A stretch of DNA of 64,000 bases from Anaerolentibacter hominis (GTDB lineage: Bacteria > Bacillota > Clostridia > Lachnospirales > Lachnospiraceae). Positions 1-8,490 of this stretch are shown piece by piece. The notes under the pieces are model-generated. The model was not told the DNA's origin, searched no databases, and saw only the letters and a list, made by a program, of their open reading frames with translations. Position 1 is the stretch's first letter. Every line of letters begins with the position of its first letter. The position numbers were made by a program, and so were the translations under genes. Location of the stretch: NCBI RefSeq assembly GCF_032380675.1, contig NZ_JAWDIX010000001.1:1116001-1180000 (forward strand), written 5' to 3'.

Positions 1-340
1 GGGGAAGGAACGATTTCATCAGCTGCTTTGCAGCACACTGGATATAAAGTACCGGCCTACCTTTGAGACCGATGCCCTGTTGTTCTTTTCTGATTATATG
101 GAGAAATCGGAACTGATACAGGCTCTGGAAAATCATAAGGCTAATTTAAAAGGATCACTTGAACGAATAGGGGCACATAAAAACCAGGTGATTCCCTGGC
201 TTCCGGAGGAGATGAAAGCGTATGCCGGCTTGATTTTTTCTCATCATGAGCATCACTATCAGGCGGAACTGAAATGGGCGGAGGAAGCAGTTGTAACGAT
301 AAAGGAGGGGAAGAGCGATGGCGAAGACCAGAATCATTGA
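1..340 (+). CDS. PadR-family transcriptional regulator, C-terminal part (cut by window start)
   Basis: The frame is open from base 2 to a stop at 338-340, so this is the 3' part of a longer gene. The visible protein matches the C-terminal helical domain of PadR/Vir-type regulators: YRPTFETDALLFF, then a helix rich in E and H with EEMKAYAGLIFSHHEHHYQAE. That domain dimerises the regulator, while the DNA-binding winged helix would lie upstream of the window. The TTG at 80 is in frame but is not taken as the start, because family-like sequence continues upstream of it. The gene overlaps the following methyltransferase by 23 bases, so the two are probably co-transcribed. The family call is from recognition only. 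Confidence 0.8.
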   Translation, partial: GKERFHQLLCSTLDIKYRPTFETDALLFFSDYMEKSELIQALENHKANLKGSLERIGAHKNQVIPWLPEEMKAYAGLIFSHHEHHYQAELKWAEEAVVTIKEGKSDGEDQNH

Positions 341-968
341 GACGAATGAAGGAATCCAGAGCGAAGTGACGGCGGAAGTGTTTGACCAATTTGCACGGTG
401 GATGAGAGATAAGGGCTGGAACGATGTGGATGATATGATTGCCTCCGGGCTGCACGGAGGTGCGGTGCTGGAGATCGGGCCGGGGCCGGGCTATGTGGGG
501 CTGGAGCTGGCGAAGAAAATGAACCCCAAATCCCTGACCGGATGTGAGATTAGTCCGGCTATGATCCAGATTGCCAAGAAAAATGCAAAGGAATACGGTA
601 TCGCTGCCCGGTATGTTCTGGGAAACGCGATGGAGATGCCCTTTTCGGAGAAACATTTTGACACCGTAATATCCAGTGGTTCGCTCCATGAGTGGGAGGA
701 CCCGGTCCGGGTATTTGATGAGATTTACCGGGTGCTTCGTCCGGGCGGACGTTACTGCATTACAGACCTCAGAAGAGACAGCGCGAGGTGGAAGAAGTGG
801 ATCGTGTATCTGTCCACCCATCCGAGAGCTATGCGCCCTGGCCTTGTTTCCTCCCTGAATGCCGCCTATACACTGCCGGAGATCACCGAACTGCTCCAAA
901 AGTCCAGGCTGAACGCAGCTTCTGTAAAAAAGGACTTTTTTGGTCTGTGTATCTGGGGCAGCAGATAA
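318..968 (+). CDS. Class I SAM-dependent methyltransferase
   Basis: This 216-aa protein has the Rossmann SAM-binding motif I (EIGPGPGY, residues 52-59), an acidic strand-2 end (GCEIS), a post-motif region GNAMEMPFSEKHFDTVISS and the late RVLRPGGRY strand, as in Methyltransf_11/25 enzymes. The substrate cannot be read from sequence. The start at 318 lies inside the end of the PadR gene and is preceded by AAAGGAGGGG, a strong ribosome site, which supports translational coupling. A regulator next to a small methyltransferase suggests an inducible modification step. No membrane segment or signal peptide is present. Confidence 0.85.
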   Translation: MAKTRIIETNEGIQSEVTAEVFDQFARWMRDKGWNDVDDMIASGLHGGAVLEIGPGPGYVGLELAKKMNPKSLTGCEISPAMIQIAKKNAKEYGIAARYVLGNAMEMPFSEKHFDTVISSGSLHEWEDPVRVFDEIYRVLRPGGRYCITDLRRDSARWKKWIVYLSTHPRAMRPGLVSSLNAAYTLPEITELLQKSRLNAASVKKDFFGLCIWGSR

Positions 969-1012
969 ATATATCTTGCAGAGAAACTATGTCAGAAAGA
1001 AAGGAAGGAACG

Positions 1013-1507
1013 ATGATTCGAAATATGAGGCGGTTCAGACAGCAGCTTACAGAGGAAGAATGCATTTTGATGCTGGAGCGGGGAACGTCAGGCGTCCTCT
1101 CTGTTCTGGGGGATGACGGATATCCCTATGGGGTACCGCTCAGCTATGTGTACCACGATGGAACGATTATATTTCATTGTGCAAAGAGCGGGCATAAAAT
1201 TGATGCGATGACACGGAATGACAAAGTGTCTTTCTGTGTGATTGACCAGGATCATATCGTGCCGGAAGAATTTACCACCTATTTCAGAAGTGTCATTGTT
1301 TTTGGAAGGGCGCGGATTCTGGAGGGGGATGCACAGAAGAGAAGCGCGATTGAAAAGCTGGCAAAGAAATATTCTCCGACGGATGAAGAGGGGCGGATGC
1401 AGGAGATAGAACGGGAGTTTCATCTGCTCTGCATGGTAGAACTCACCATTGAACATATGACCGGAAAAGAAGCGATTGAGCTGGTGCGGATGAACAACGG
1501 CAATTGA
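1013..1507 (+). CDS. Pyridoxamine 5'-phosphate oxidase-fold (PPOX/NimA-like) flavoprotein
   Basis: This 164-aa protein has the split-barrel FMN-binding pattern of small PPOX-family proteins: GVLSVLGDDGYPYGVPLSY, then IIFHCAKSGHKIDAM, then the dimer-interface segment VIVFGRARI. NimA-type nitroreductases and many uncharacterised FMN proteins share this layout, so the substrate is unknown. A longer in-frame opening begins at 788, but the start at 1013 is chosen because AAGGAAGG sits 4-12 bases upstream and the protein then begins where family members begin (MIRNMRRF). It follows the methyltransferase by 44 bases and may belong to the same transcript. Confidence 0.82.
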   Translation: MIRNMRRFRQQLTEEECILMLERGTSGVLSVLGDDGYPYGVPLSYVYHDGTIIFHCAKSGHKIDAMTRNDKVSFCVIDQDHIVPEEFTTYFRSVIVFGRARILEGDAQKRSAIEKLAKKYSPTDEEGRMQEIEREFHLLCMVELTIEHMTGKEAIELVRMNNGN

Positions 1508-1659
1508 GTCCATGGTATCCTGACGGTAACTATCCCACTTTTAAGTATCCTCTTTACATAGCCGCAGCTCAAAACTATGATTAAGTCAGAGCACAGGAAG
1601 CGAATGCCGGATGGATTCTGAAAAAGAGGTGCAAAACCAGCACCGGCAAGGAGGTAAGA

Positions 1660-2517
1660 ATGAAAGCAGCAGTACCGGAGCAAGAGGAAGGAAAGAGCCG
1701 TATAAAACGATTAAACGAGATGGTTCGAGAGGCGGATACTGTTATCATTGGAGCGGGAGCGGGGCTTTCTGCCTCCGCAGGCTTTTCTTATACCGGAGAA
1801 CGCTTTACGAGGTATTTTGAAGATTTTATTGAAAAGTACGGTTTCTATGATATGTACTCCGGCGGTTTTTATCCTTTTGGCTCTCTGGAAGAATATTGGG
1901 CTTACTGGAGCAGGTATATTTATATTAACCGCTATATGGATGCACCAGAACCGGTGTATGAGGATCTGCTTGCGCTGGTCGGGAAGAAGGATTATTTTGT
2001 GCTGACCACGAATGTGGACCATTGTTTTCAGAAGGCGGGATTTGATAAAAACCGGCTGTTCTATACGCAGGGAGACTATGGTCTGTGGCAGTGCTCTGTC
2101 CCCTGCCACAATAAGACCTACGATAACAAAGAGTCTGTGCTGCGGATGGTAACTGAGCAGAAGGATGGGAAAATCCCCGTTGAACTGATCCCGTACTGTC
2201 CCGTATGCGGGAAACCAATGAGCATGAATCTGCGCATGGATGCTTCTTTTGTGGAGGACGAGGGCTGGCATCGGGCGGGGGAGCGGTACGCACAATTTCT
2301 TCGCGGCCATCAGAACAATAAAACATTATTTTTCGATCTGGGAACGGGTTTTAATACTCCGGGAATTATTAAATACAGCTTCTGGCAGATGGCTCATGAA
2401 TGGAAAAATGCGGTATATGTCTGCATTAATGCTGGAGAGGCCTGTGCACCGAAGGAAATCAAAGAGCGTTCCATCTGCATTGATGGGGACATTGGGGACG
2501 TGCTAAAGCAAGTATAA
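1660..2517 (+). CDS. Sirtuin of the SirTM (class M, ADP-ribosylating) type
   Basis: This 285-aa Sir2-fold protein has the NAD-binding GAGAGLSASAG at 31-41, TTNVD at 116-120 and zinc cysteines C145, C149, C180 and C183. The position normally held by the catalytic histidine of deacetylase sirtuins is occupied by Q137 (TQGDYG). N118 and Q137 are the residues reported as essential in SirTM protein ADP-ribosyltransferases of Staphylococcus and Streptococcus. The protein is therefore more likely a mono-ADP-ribosyltransferase than a deacetylase, although this is inference from residues. The usual SirTM partners (macrodomain hydrolase, GcvH-like protein, lipoate ligase) are not beside it. The start at 1660 follows GGAGGTAAGA. 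Confidence 0.82.
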   Translation: MKAAVPEQEEGKSRIKRLNEMVREADTVIIGAGAGLSASAGFSYTGERFTRYFEDFIEKYGFYDMYSGGFYPFGSLEEYWAYWSRYIYINRYMDAPEPVYEDLLALVGKKDYFVLTTNVDHCFQKAGFDKNRLFYTQGDYGLWQCSVPCHNKTYDNKESVLRMVTEQKDGKIPVELIPYCPVCGKPMSMNLRMDASFVEDEGWHRAGERYAQFLRGHQNNKTLFFDLGTGFNTPGIIKYSFWQMAHEWKNAVYVCINAGEACAPKEIKERSICIDGDIGDVLKQV

Positions 2518-2568
2518 AACTGCAGATTCAATGGCTGTCTGCGCGGAACCCCCAGGCATAAAAACACA

Positions 2569-2597
2569 TTGACACATTTCGCCGGAAGTGTTAGCAT
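2569..2597 (+). promoter_or_regulatory. Promoter of the AraC gene
   Basis: TTGACA at 2569-2574 is followed, after exactly 17 bases, by TAGCAT at 2592-2597. A perfect -35 box with a weak -10 is typical of a regulated promoter. The operator-like dyad at 2606-2621 begins 9 bases downstream, over the expected transcription start. Confidence 0.55.
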
Positions 2598-2605
2598 AAC
2601 ATGAT

Positions 2606-2621
2606 GTTAGAAGTGACTAAC
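2606..2621. promoter_or_regulatory. Operator-like dyad GTTAG-N6-CTAAC
   Basis: GTTAG and CTAAC lie 6 bases apart, the same 16-base frame as the longer palindromes at 3785-3802 and 55055-55072. Its position just after the -10 box suggests repression. The binding protein is unknown; DtxR-family repressors are encoded at 53191 and 53700. Confidence 0.5.
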
Positions 2622-2667
2622 CAATAAATGGAATGAAGCACTCCCCGCCGCAGAGCGGTATGGCTGC

Positions 2668-3678
2668 ATGCGGGGGTCCGGGGATAAACATATGGCGGCG
2701 ACACAGCGTGAGAAAAATATTTATGGGAAAGATGTTCAGATCATATCCAGAAAAGATGACTGCACTGTCTATCGTCTTTCAGACGAAACAGGGGAAGTCA
2801 TTATGACCAGTTATATGGTCTTTCCTGGAATTGAACTGATTTATAACGATGTACATATTCAACACTGCGGAATCGAAAACACGGTGCTTGGAAACATACT
2901 GGAAATCAACCATTGCCGTGAAGGCAGGATTGAGTGTGAATTTAAGGATGAATTTTGTTATCTGGCACCAGGGGACATGGTTATCGCCAAAAAGGAGGAC
3001 GCCGGACACAGCTCCTATTTTCCCCTCAGTCACTATCACGGTATTACAATAACGATCGACATGGACCGGGCGCCGGCCTGCCTTTCCTGCATATTAGATG
3101 ACGTTAATGTAAGACCTTCTGCATTGATCCGTAAATTTTGCAGTGAAGGCAGTTGCTTCGTCGCGCGGTCAAAACCCTGTCTGGAACATATTTTCTCTGA
3201 ATTGTATTCTGTGAGAGAGGAAATACGGCGTGGTTATTTTAAAATCAAGGTTTTGGAACTTCTGCTTTTCTTAAGTGGTATGGAGATTGAAAAGGAGAAG
3301 CAGAAGAAGCCTTGTTATTCTGCTGCACAGGTTACCATTGCTAAAAGTGTATGCAGATATCTGACGGAGCATATGGAGAACAAAATTACCCTGGAGCAGC
3401 TGGCGGAACGATTTCATGTCTCCGGAAGCCAGATAAAAAATAGCTTCCGGGGAGTATACGGAGTATCGGTGTATTCTTATATCCGTACGCAGAAAATGCA
3501 GGCGGCCGGTCTTATGCTCACTCACGGCGACGGTACAATTCTGGAAATTGCAGGACGTTTCGGTTATGACAACGGCAGCAAATTTGCAAGTGCCTTTAAA
3601 GATGTGATGGGTGTGACCCCCAGTGAATACAGAGCCCTATGGGACGGGAAGATGAAGGAGGATGTTCACCGGAACTAA
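2668..3678 (+). CDS. AraC-family transcriptional regulator of the ECF/ABC operon
   Basis: This protein has up to 336 aa. Residues from about 235 to 330 form the double helix-turn-helix AraC DNA-binding domain, with ITLEQLAERFHVSGSQIKN and the second helix ILEIAGRFGYDNGSKFASAFKD ending in the classic GVTPSEYR. The N-terminal 200 residues are a divergent ligand-sensing domain. It is transcribed toward, and lies 147 bases before, the ECF/ABC operon, an arrangement seen for YbtA-like activators of siderophore-uptake genes, so it probably controls that operon. The start is uncertain: ATG at 2668 or ATG at 2692, the latter preceded by a G-rich stretch. Confidence 0.85.
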   Translation: MRGSGDKHMAATQREKNIYGKDVQIISRKDDCTVYRLSDETGEVIMTSYMVFPGIELIYNDVHIQHCGIENTVLGNILEINHCREGRIECEFKDEFCYLAPGDMVIAKKEDAGHSSYFPLSHYHGITITIDMDRAPACLSCILDDVNVRPSALIRKFCSEGSCFVARSKPCLEHIFSELYSVREEIRRGYFKIKVLELLLFLSGMEIEKEKQKKPCYSAAQVTIAKSVCRYLTEHMENKITLEQLAERFHVSGSQIKNSFRGVYGVSVYSYIRTQKMQAAGLMLTHGDGTILEIAGRFGYDNGSKFASAFKDVMGVTPSEYRALWDGKMKEDVHRN

Positions 3679-3751
3679 TGTCTTTTTGGAACGTTTTTCT
3701 ATCCGTTTGGAGCGGAAGCGGCTTATTAGACAATCATATAATGAATCAGTA

Positions 3752-3775
3752 AAACGCTGTAGAGGCGTTTCTTTT
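3752..3775 (+). terminator. Weak intrinsic terminator after the AraC gene
   Basis: AAACGC (3752-3757) pairs with GCGTTT (3765-3770), followed by CTTTT. The six-pair stem is short, so it may only partly separate the AraC gene from the following operon. Confidence 0.45.
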
Positions 3776-3784
3776 AAAAACAAA

Positions 3785-3802
3785 AGTTAGCCAAAGCTAA
3801 CT
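3785..3802. promoter_or_regulatory. 18-bp operator palindrome before the ECF/ABC operon
   Basis: This is a perfect palindrome, AGTTAGC-CAAA-GCTAACT, 24 bases before the first gene of the operon. The same arms with AAAA at the centre occur at 55055-55072 before the FeoB-associated gene, which points to a shared iron- or metal-responsive repressor. TATAAT at 3737-3742 is the nearest -10-like box upstream. Confidence 0.6.
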
Positions 3803-3825
3803 AAATAAATGGGAGGAGAATAGAA

Positions 3826-4407
3826 ATGAAAAGTGAAAAACTGAAAGGTAAGGATCTGATCAATGTGGGTATCTTTACCGCAATTTACTTTGTTGTCATA
3901 TTTGCGGTGGCGATGCTGGGATACATACCGATTCTTATGGCGCTGCTCTGTGTGATCGTTCCTGTAATCGGAGGAATTCCATTCATGCTGTTTCTGACGA
4001 AGGTGAATAAGTTTGGGATGATCTGGATCATGAGTATATTAATGGGGATCCTGATGCTGATGACCGGCATGGGCTATTATGCTATTCTTGTGGGCACGGT
4101 TACCGGATTAGCTGCCGAATTAATTTACCGCAGCGGAGATTATAAAAGCAAAAGTAAAGCCGTGCTTACCTGTGGAGTTTTCAGTATGTGGGTATGGGGT
4201 AATTTTGTTCCTCTGTTTATTAATATTGAAGCGTATTTTTCCACTCGTCAGGAATTTGGGCAGGAATACATTGATACCATGACGAAACTGTTCCCGATGT
4301 GGATGTGTCCGGTACTTCTGATAGCCGCCTTTGTCAGCGGAATAATTGGAGGCCTGATTGGGACATCGCTTCTTAAGAAGCATTTCTATAAAGCGGGGAT
4401 AGCCTGA
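3826..4407 (+). CDS. ECF transporter S component, MptE/Trep_Strep-like
   Basis: This 193-aa protein is almost entirely hydrophobic, with about six membrane helices and a short basic N-terminus (MKSEKLKGKDLINVGIFTAI). The pattern matches Trep_Strep-type S components that give substrate specificity to energy-coupling-factor importers. It starts an operon whose next genes encode the T component and the ATPases, so the role is well supported, while the substrate is not visible. The start follows GGGAGGAGAATAGAA, a strong ribosome site. Its last base coincides with the first base of the T-component start codon, implying coupled translation. Confidence 0.82.
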   Translation: MKSEKLKGKDLINVGIFTAIYFVVIFAVAMLGYIPILMALLCVIVPVIGGIPFMLFLTKVNKFGMIWIMSILMGILMLMTGMGYYAILVGTVTGLAAELIYRSGDYKSKSKAVLTCGVFSMWVWGNFVPLFINIEAYFSTRQEFGQEYIDTMTKLFPMWMCPVLLIAAFVSGIIGGLIGTSLLKKHFYKAGIA

Positions 4408-5144
4408 TGACGCGAGGAATTCTACAGGCGGATGTGCAGAACCGGGGTCTGATTTTTGATCCAAGGACAAAGCTTATTATGCTGTTTACTATGGCACTCT
4501 TTGTGCTTGGAGGCATGGGGAATGAGAAAACTGCCTTTCTATCTCCGTGTCTCTGCGTTATGCCCTTATTCCTTCTTGTAAGCGGAAAGAAATACCGACA
4601 AGCCGCTGTTTATGTTGTCATGTATCTGTCCATATATATGCTGTATGCACTGCTGGGCCCGATCACAGAAGGAGCAGTACATTTTATGCTGCTGGGCACG
4701 GCGGGAATTGCTACACGATTTGTTCCCAGCATTATGATGGGAATGTATGTGGTATCCACTACTACCGTCAGCGAGTTCACGGCAGCCATGCAGCGCATCC
4801 ACCTGAGTGAAAAACTAATTATTCCCCTGTCGGTTATGTTTCGTTTTTTTCCCACAGTGGCCGATGAGTTCTCATCCATCAACGCCGCCATGAAAATGAG
4901 AGGCATATCGCTGGGCGGCAAAAACGCAGGAAAAATGCTGGAATATAGAATGATACCGCTTTTATCCTGTTCGGTAAAAATAGGAGATGAACTATCCGCA
5001 GCGGCACTTACCCGGGGGTTGGGCGGAAGCGTGAAGAGAACAAATGTCTGCCAAATCGGTTTTCATATACAGGATGTGGCTGCTATTTTAATCTGTGTAG
5101 TACCGCCTGCCTGCTGTCTGGCTGCGAGTGTCGGGATTTTGTGA
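4407..5144 (+). CDS. ECF transporter T component (CbiQ/EcfT-like transmembrane protein)
   Basis: This 245-aa membrane protein carries the EcfT/CbiQ signature: the early LIFDPRTKLIMLF segment, several membrane helices and the coupling-helix region AAMKMRGISLG, with ALTRGLGG later, the two small-R-G motifs that dock on the ATPases. It would connect the substrate-binding S component at 3826 to the fused ATPase at 5153. The start ATG at 4407 overlaps the stop of the S-component gene. It is about as long as typical T components, with no sign of truncation. Confidence 0.85.
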   Translation: MTRGILQADVQNRGLIFDPRTKLIMLFTMALFVLGGMGNEKTAFLSPCLCVMPLFLLVSGKKYRQAAVYVVMYLSIYMLYALLGPITEGAVHFMLLGTAGIATRFVPSIMMGMYVVSTTTVSEFTAAMQRIHLSEKLIIPLSVMFRFFPTVADEFSSINAAMKMRGISLGGKNAGKMLEYRMIPLLSCSVKIGDELSAAALTRGLGGSVKRTNVCQIGFHIQDVAAILICVVPPACCLAASVGIL

Positions 5145-5152
5145 GGTGTCTG

Positions 5153-6691
5153 ATGATAGAAATTAGAAATGTTAGCTTTCAATATGCCAATGCCGATGGG
5201 GAAGTGTTAAAGGAACTTTCCCTTTCGATTCGCAGTGGGGAATGTGTGTTGCTGTGCGGAGAATCAGGCTGTGGAAAAACAACAATTACACGTCTCATCA
5301 ATGGCCTGATTCCTCACTATTATGAAGGAGAACTGTCGGGTAGAACGCTGGTTTGCGGCTGCGACGTGTCCGAGAGGGAACTTTATGAAACAGCCGGGCA
5401 TGTAGGAAGTGTATTTCAAAATCCCCGCAGCCAGTTTTTCTGTGTGGATACTACGAGTGAGCTGGCATTCGGCTGTGAAAATCTAGGTCTATCTGAGAAT
5501 GCGGTGCGGGAACGGATACAGGAGGCTTCGGAGGAATTGAATATGACCCATCTGCTTGGAAAAAATATTTTTGAGCTTTCCGGCGGTGAAAAGCAGAAGG
5601 TGGCCTGCGCTTCTGTATCTGCGATGCGCCCGGAAGTGCTGGTGCTGGATGAACCTACCTCCAATCTGGATATGAGTGCAATTGAGAATCTGAAGGAAAC
5701 ACTGCGTTATTGGAAATCCAGAGGGAAAACGATTGTTATTGCGGAACACCGTCTATATTGGCTGAAAGATATCTGTGACCGGGTGATTTACCTGAAAGAC
5801 GGACGGATCGGTTTTGACATTCCCATGACAGAACTGTGCACATATCCGCGGGAGAAAATTTGTGATCTTGGTCTGCGGACTCTGTCGATGAAAGACCTGC
5901 CGCTGAACGATATGGATTATCGGGGGACGGGAGAACTGAATCTGAGAAATTATTATTTTTCTTATGGGGGGAACCAGGTACTGGATATCCCGGCACTTTC
6001 TGTTCCGGCTGGAGGCGTCATAGCCCTGATTGGACATAACGGCGCTGGGAAATCCACCTTTTCCCGCTGTCTTTGTGGTCTTGAAAAGCAGTTTAAGGGC
6101 AGAACCAGACTGGACGGGAAGGATTACGGACGAAGGAATATGCTGAAGAAATGTTATATGGTTATGCAGGATGTGAATCACCAGCTATTCTGTGAATCTG
6201 TGAAGGATGAGGTCCTGCTTGGCATGCAGGACGAGATTAAGGAGAAGGCGGAAGCAGTTCTTGCTGCCCTGGATCTGGATACAGTTTGTGAACGGCATCC
6301 CATGTCCCTTTCCGGAGGGCAGAAACAGCGGGTGGCAGTAGCTTCCGCTCTGCTTGCAGATAAGAGCATTTTGCTGTTTGACGAGCCGACCAGCGGCCTG
6401 GACTTTCATCATATGGAACAGACGGCGCAATTGCTTCGTTCCATAAGCGGCGGCAGAACGGTATTTGTAGTCACCCATGACCCGGAATTAATTGTGCGCT
6501 GCTGCACCCATATTTTACAGTTGGAGAACGGAAGGGCAGCGGCCTGTTATCCGTTGAATGAAGAAAATCGGTCAAGACTCTTTGACTTTTTTGCAGCGGG
6601 GAGCCTACAGCAAAAATATCGGGATGGTGCAAAAAAATGCTTAAAAGCCGCTGAATTTAGCAGAGAGATAATCTATGATACGGTTCATTAA
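5153..6691 (+). CDS. Fused double ABC ATPase of the ECF transporter (CbiO/EcfA-like)
   Basis: This 512-aa protein contains two complete ABC nucleotide-binding domains in tandem. The first has Walker A GESGCGKT at 36-43, signature LSGGEKQK at 142-149 and Walker B VLVLDEPTSNLD. The second has Walker A GHNGAGKS at 294-301, LSGGQKQR at 386-393 and LLFDEPTSGLD. The fusion replaces the separate EcfA1 and EcfA2 subunits and would energise the T/S membrane pair. The ATG at 5153 is chosen because GAGGTG lies five bases upstream; a GTG at 5141 is also in frame. Confidence 0.87.
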   Translation: MIEIRNVSFQYANADGEVLKELSLSIRSGECVLLCGESGCGKTTITRLINGLIPHYYEGELSGRTLVCGCDVSERELYETAGHVGSVFQNPRSQFFCVDTTSELAFGCENLGLSENAVRERIQEASEELNMTHLLGKNIFELSGGEKQKVACASVSAMRPEVLVLDEPTSNLDMSAIENLKETLRYWKSRGKTIVIAEHRLYWLKDICDRVIYLKDGRIGFDIPMTELCTYPREKICDLGLRTLSMKDLPLNDMDYRGTGELNLRNYYFSYGGNQVLDIPALSVPAGGVIALIGHNGAGKSTFSRCLCGLEKQFKGRTRLDGKDYGRRNMLKKCYMVMQDVNHQLFCESVKDEVLLGMQDEIKEKAEAVLAALDLDTVCERHPMSLSGGQKQRVAVASALLADKSILLFDEPTSGLDFHHMEQTAQLLRSISGGRTVFVVTHDPELIVRCCTHILQLENGRAAACYPLNEENRSRLFDFFAAGSLQQKYRDGAKKCLKAAEFSREIIYDTVH

Positions 6692-6714
6692 TTATAAAAG
6701 AGGAGGTTATAAAA

Positions 6715-8490
6715 TTGAAGAAGCAGTCTGATTTGTCGAAGCTTTTCGATTATGCCGGATCATACAGGATATTGACTATATTATCCTGGATTCTGTCGGC
6801 AGTCAGCGCACTGACAGCGCTTGTTCCGTTTGTGTACATATGGCAGATTATCAGTGCGGTACTGGATGCGGCCCCGGATTTTGGGAACGCACAGAACCTT
6901 GCGCACTATGGGTGGATAGCAGTGTTTTTTTCTGTTTTGTCTATGATAATTTATATTGCTGCACTGATGTGTTCTCATATAGCAGCGTTTCGCGTGCAAG
7001 CGAATATACGCTCCAGGGCCATGCATCACATTGCCTCATTGCCTATGGGATTTGCAGATGGTATCGGCAGCGGCAGGCTGCGCAAGATTGTCAATGAATC
7101 CAGTGCTGCCACCGAAACATATCTTGCCCATCAGCTGCCGGACATGTGGGGAGCATATGTAACTCCTGTCGGGCTTTTGGGACTTTTGCTTGTGTTTGAC
7201 TGGCGGCTGGGGCTGTTGTCTCTCATTCCGGTGGTTATCGCATTTCTGATTATGTCCGCTATGACCGGAAAAAAGATGCAGGATAAGATGGCCGAGTACC
7301 AGAATTCTCTGGAACAGATGTCGAATGAGGCAGTGGAATATGTCCGAGGAATTCCGGTGGTTAAGACATTTGGACAGTCAGTGTTTTCCTTCAAACGGTT
7401 TAAGGCTGCGATAGATAATTATGAAAAGTGGGTAATTTCTTATACAAAGGATCTGAGAGTGCCTATGACCTGTTATACTACGGCAATCAATGCGGTATTT
7501 GCTGTGCTGATTGCAGCGGGCCTGATTTTTACTGCAGATGGAGTAACCGGGGAATTTCTATTAAACCTGCTGTTTTATATAATCATTACACCAATTATAT
7601 CGGTTACCCTGAATAAAATTATGTTTTCCAGTGAAAACAAAATGATCGTTGCAGATGCTATGCAGAGAATCGACAGCATCATGAAGATGCAGCCGCTGCC
7701 TGAACCTTTCGCCCCAGGGCATCCACAGGATAATTCTGTCACTCTTACAGATGTCAGCTTCCGGTACGGGGAGGCGGCTCAAAATGCCCTGAATGGGATC
7801 ACTCTTTCTGTGAATCCGGGGGAACATATAGCTCTGGTGGGACCTTCCGGCGGCGGTAAGACGACGTTAGCCTCCATTATTGCCCGATTCTGGGATGTAA
7901 ATAAGGGGGAAGTGAAAATCGGCGGCGTGAATGTCAGGGATATCGATAGCAGAGAATTGATGAACACGGTTTCGTTTGTCTTTCAGGATTCAAAACTGCT
8001 TAAGGCCTCTATTTTTGAAAACGTGCGTATGGCCAGGCCAAATGCAGGACGGGATGAGGTCATGAAAGCGCTTTACAGCGCACAATGCAGTGATATTATT
8101 GAGAAACTGCCGAATGGCATTGATACAGTCGTAGGAGAAAAGGGAGTCTACCTCTCAGGAGGAGAACAGCAGCGTATTTCCATTGCCCGGGTGATGTTAA
8201 AGAATTCCCCGATTCTGATTCTGGACGAGGCCACGGCATTTGCCGATCCGGACAACGAAGCGAGGGTTCAGACAGCTTTTACGGAGCTGTCTAAGGGAAA
8301 AACAGTAATTATGATCGCTCACCGGCTTTCCACGGTTACGGGAGCGGACAGAATCTTTGTCGTGAAGGAAGGAAGAGTTGAAGAAAGCGGTACTCATGAC
8401 GAACTGACGGCAAAGAATGGACTTTATGCACACATGTGGAGAGAATACAACCGCAGTGCCAGGTGGAAGGTAGGTGTTCAGAATGCTTAA
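6715..8490 (+). CDS. ABC transporter, exporter-fold membrane/ATPase half (YbtP/YbtQ-like), subunit 1
   Basis: This 591-aa protein has an N-terminal six-helix ABC membrane domain (about 1-300) fused to an ATPase domain (about 335-580), with Walker A GPSGGGKT, signature LSGGEQQR and Walker B ILILDEATAFADPDNE. It pairs with the next gene, so the two probably form a heterodimer. In Yersinia YbtP/YbtQ and in the equibactin locus of Streptococcus equi, exporter-fold pairs like this take part in siderophore import. The association with ECF genes here suggests the same, but export cannot be excluded. The start is TTG at 6715 after AGAGGAGGTTATAAAA. Confidence 0.85.
   Translation: MKKQSDLSKLFDYAGSYRILTILSWILSAVSALTALVPFVYIWQIISAVLDAAPDFGNAQNLAHYGWIAVFFSVLSMIIYIAALMCSHIAAFRVQANIRSRAMHHIASLPMGFADGIGSGRLRKIVNESSAATETYLAHQLPDMWGAYVTPVGLLGLLLVFDWRLGLLSLIPVVIAFLIMSAMTGKKMQDKMAEYQNSLEQMSNEAVEYVRGIPVVKTFGQSVFSFKRFKAAIDNYEKWVISYTKDLRVPMTCYTTAINAVFAVLIAAGLIFTADGVTGEFLLNLLFYIIITPIISVTLNKIMFSSENKMIVADAMQRIDSIMKMQPLPEPFAPGHPQDNSVTLTDVSFRYGEAAQNALNGITLSVNPGEHIALVGPSGGGKTTLASIIARFWDVNKGEVKIGGVNVRDIDSRELMNTVSFVFQDSKLLKASIFENVRMARPNAGRDEVMKALYSAQCSDIIEKLPNGIDTVVGEKGVYLSGGEQQRISIARVMLKNSPILILDEATAFADPDNEARVQTAFTELSKGKTVIMIAHRLSTVTGADRIFVVKEGRVEESGTHDELTAKNGLYAHMWREYNRSARWKVGVQNA

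Noticed and set aside
141..899. 252-codon minus-strand open frame opposite the first methyltransferase
   Set aside because: The sense strand encodes a clear SAM-binding methyltransferase; the antisense protein is rich in H, P and R as expected for a shadow frame.
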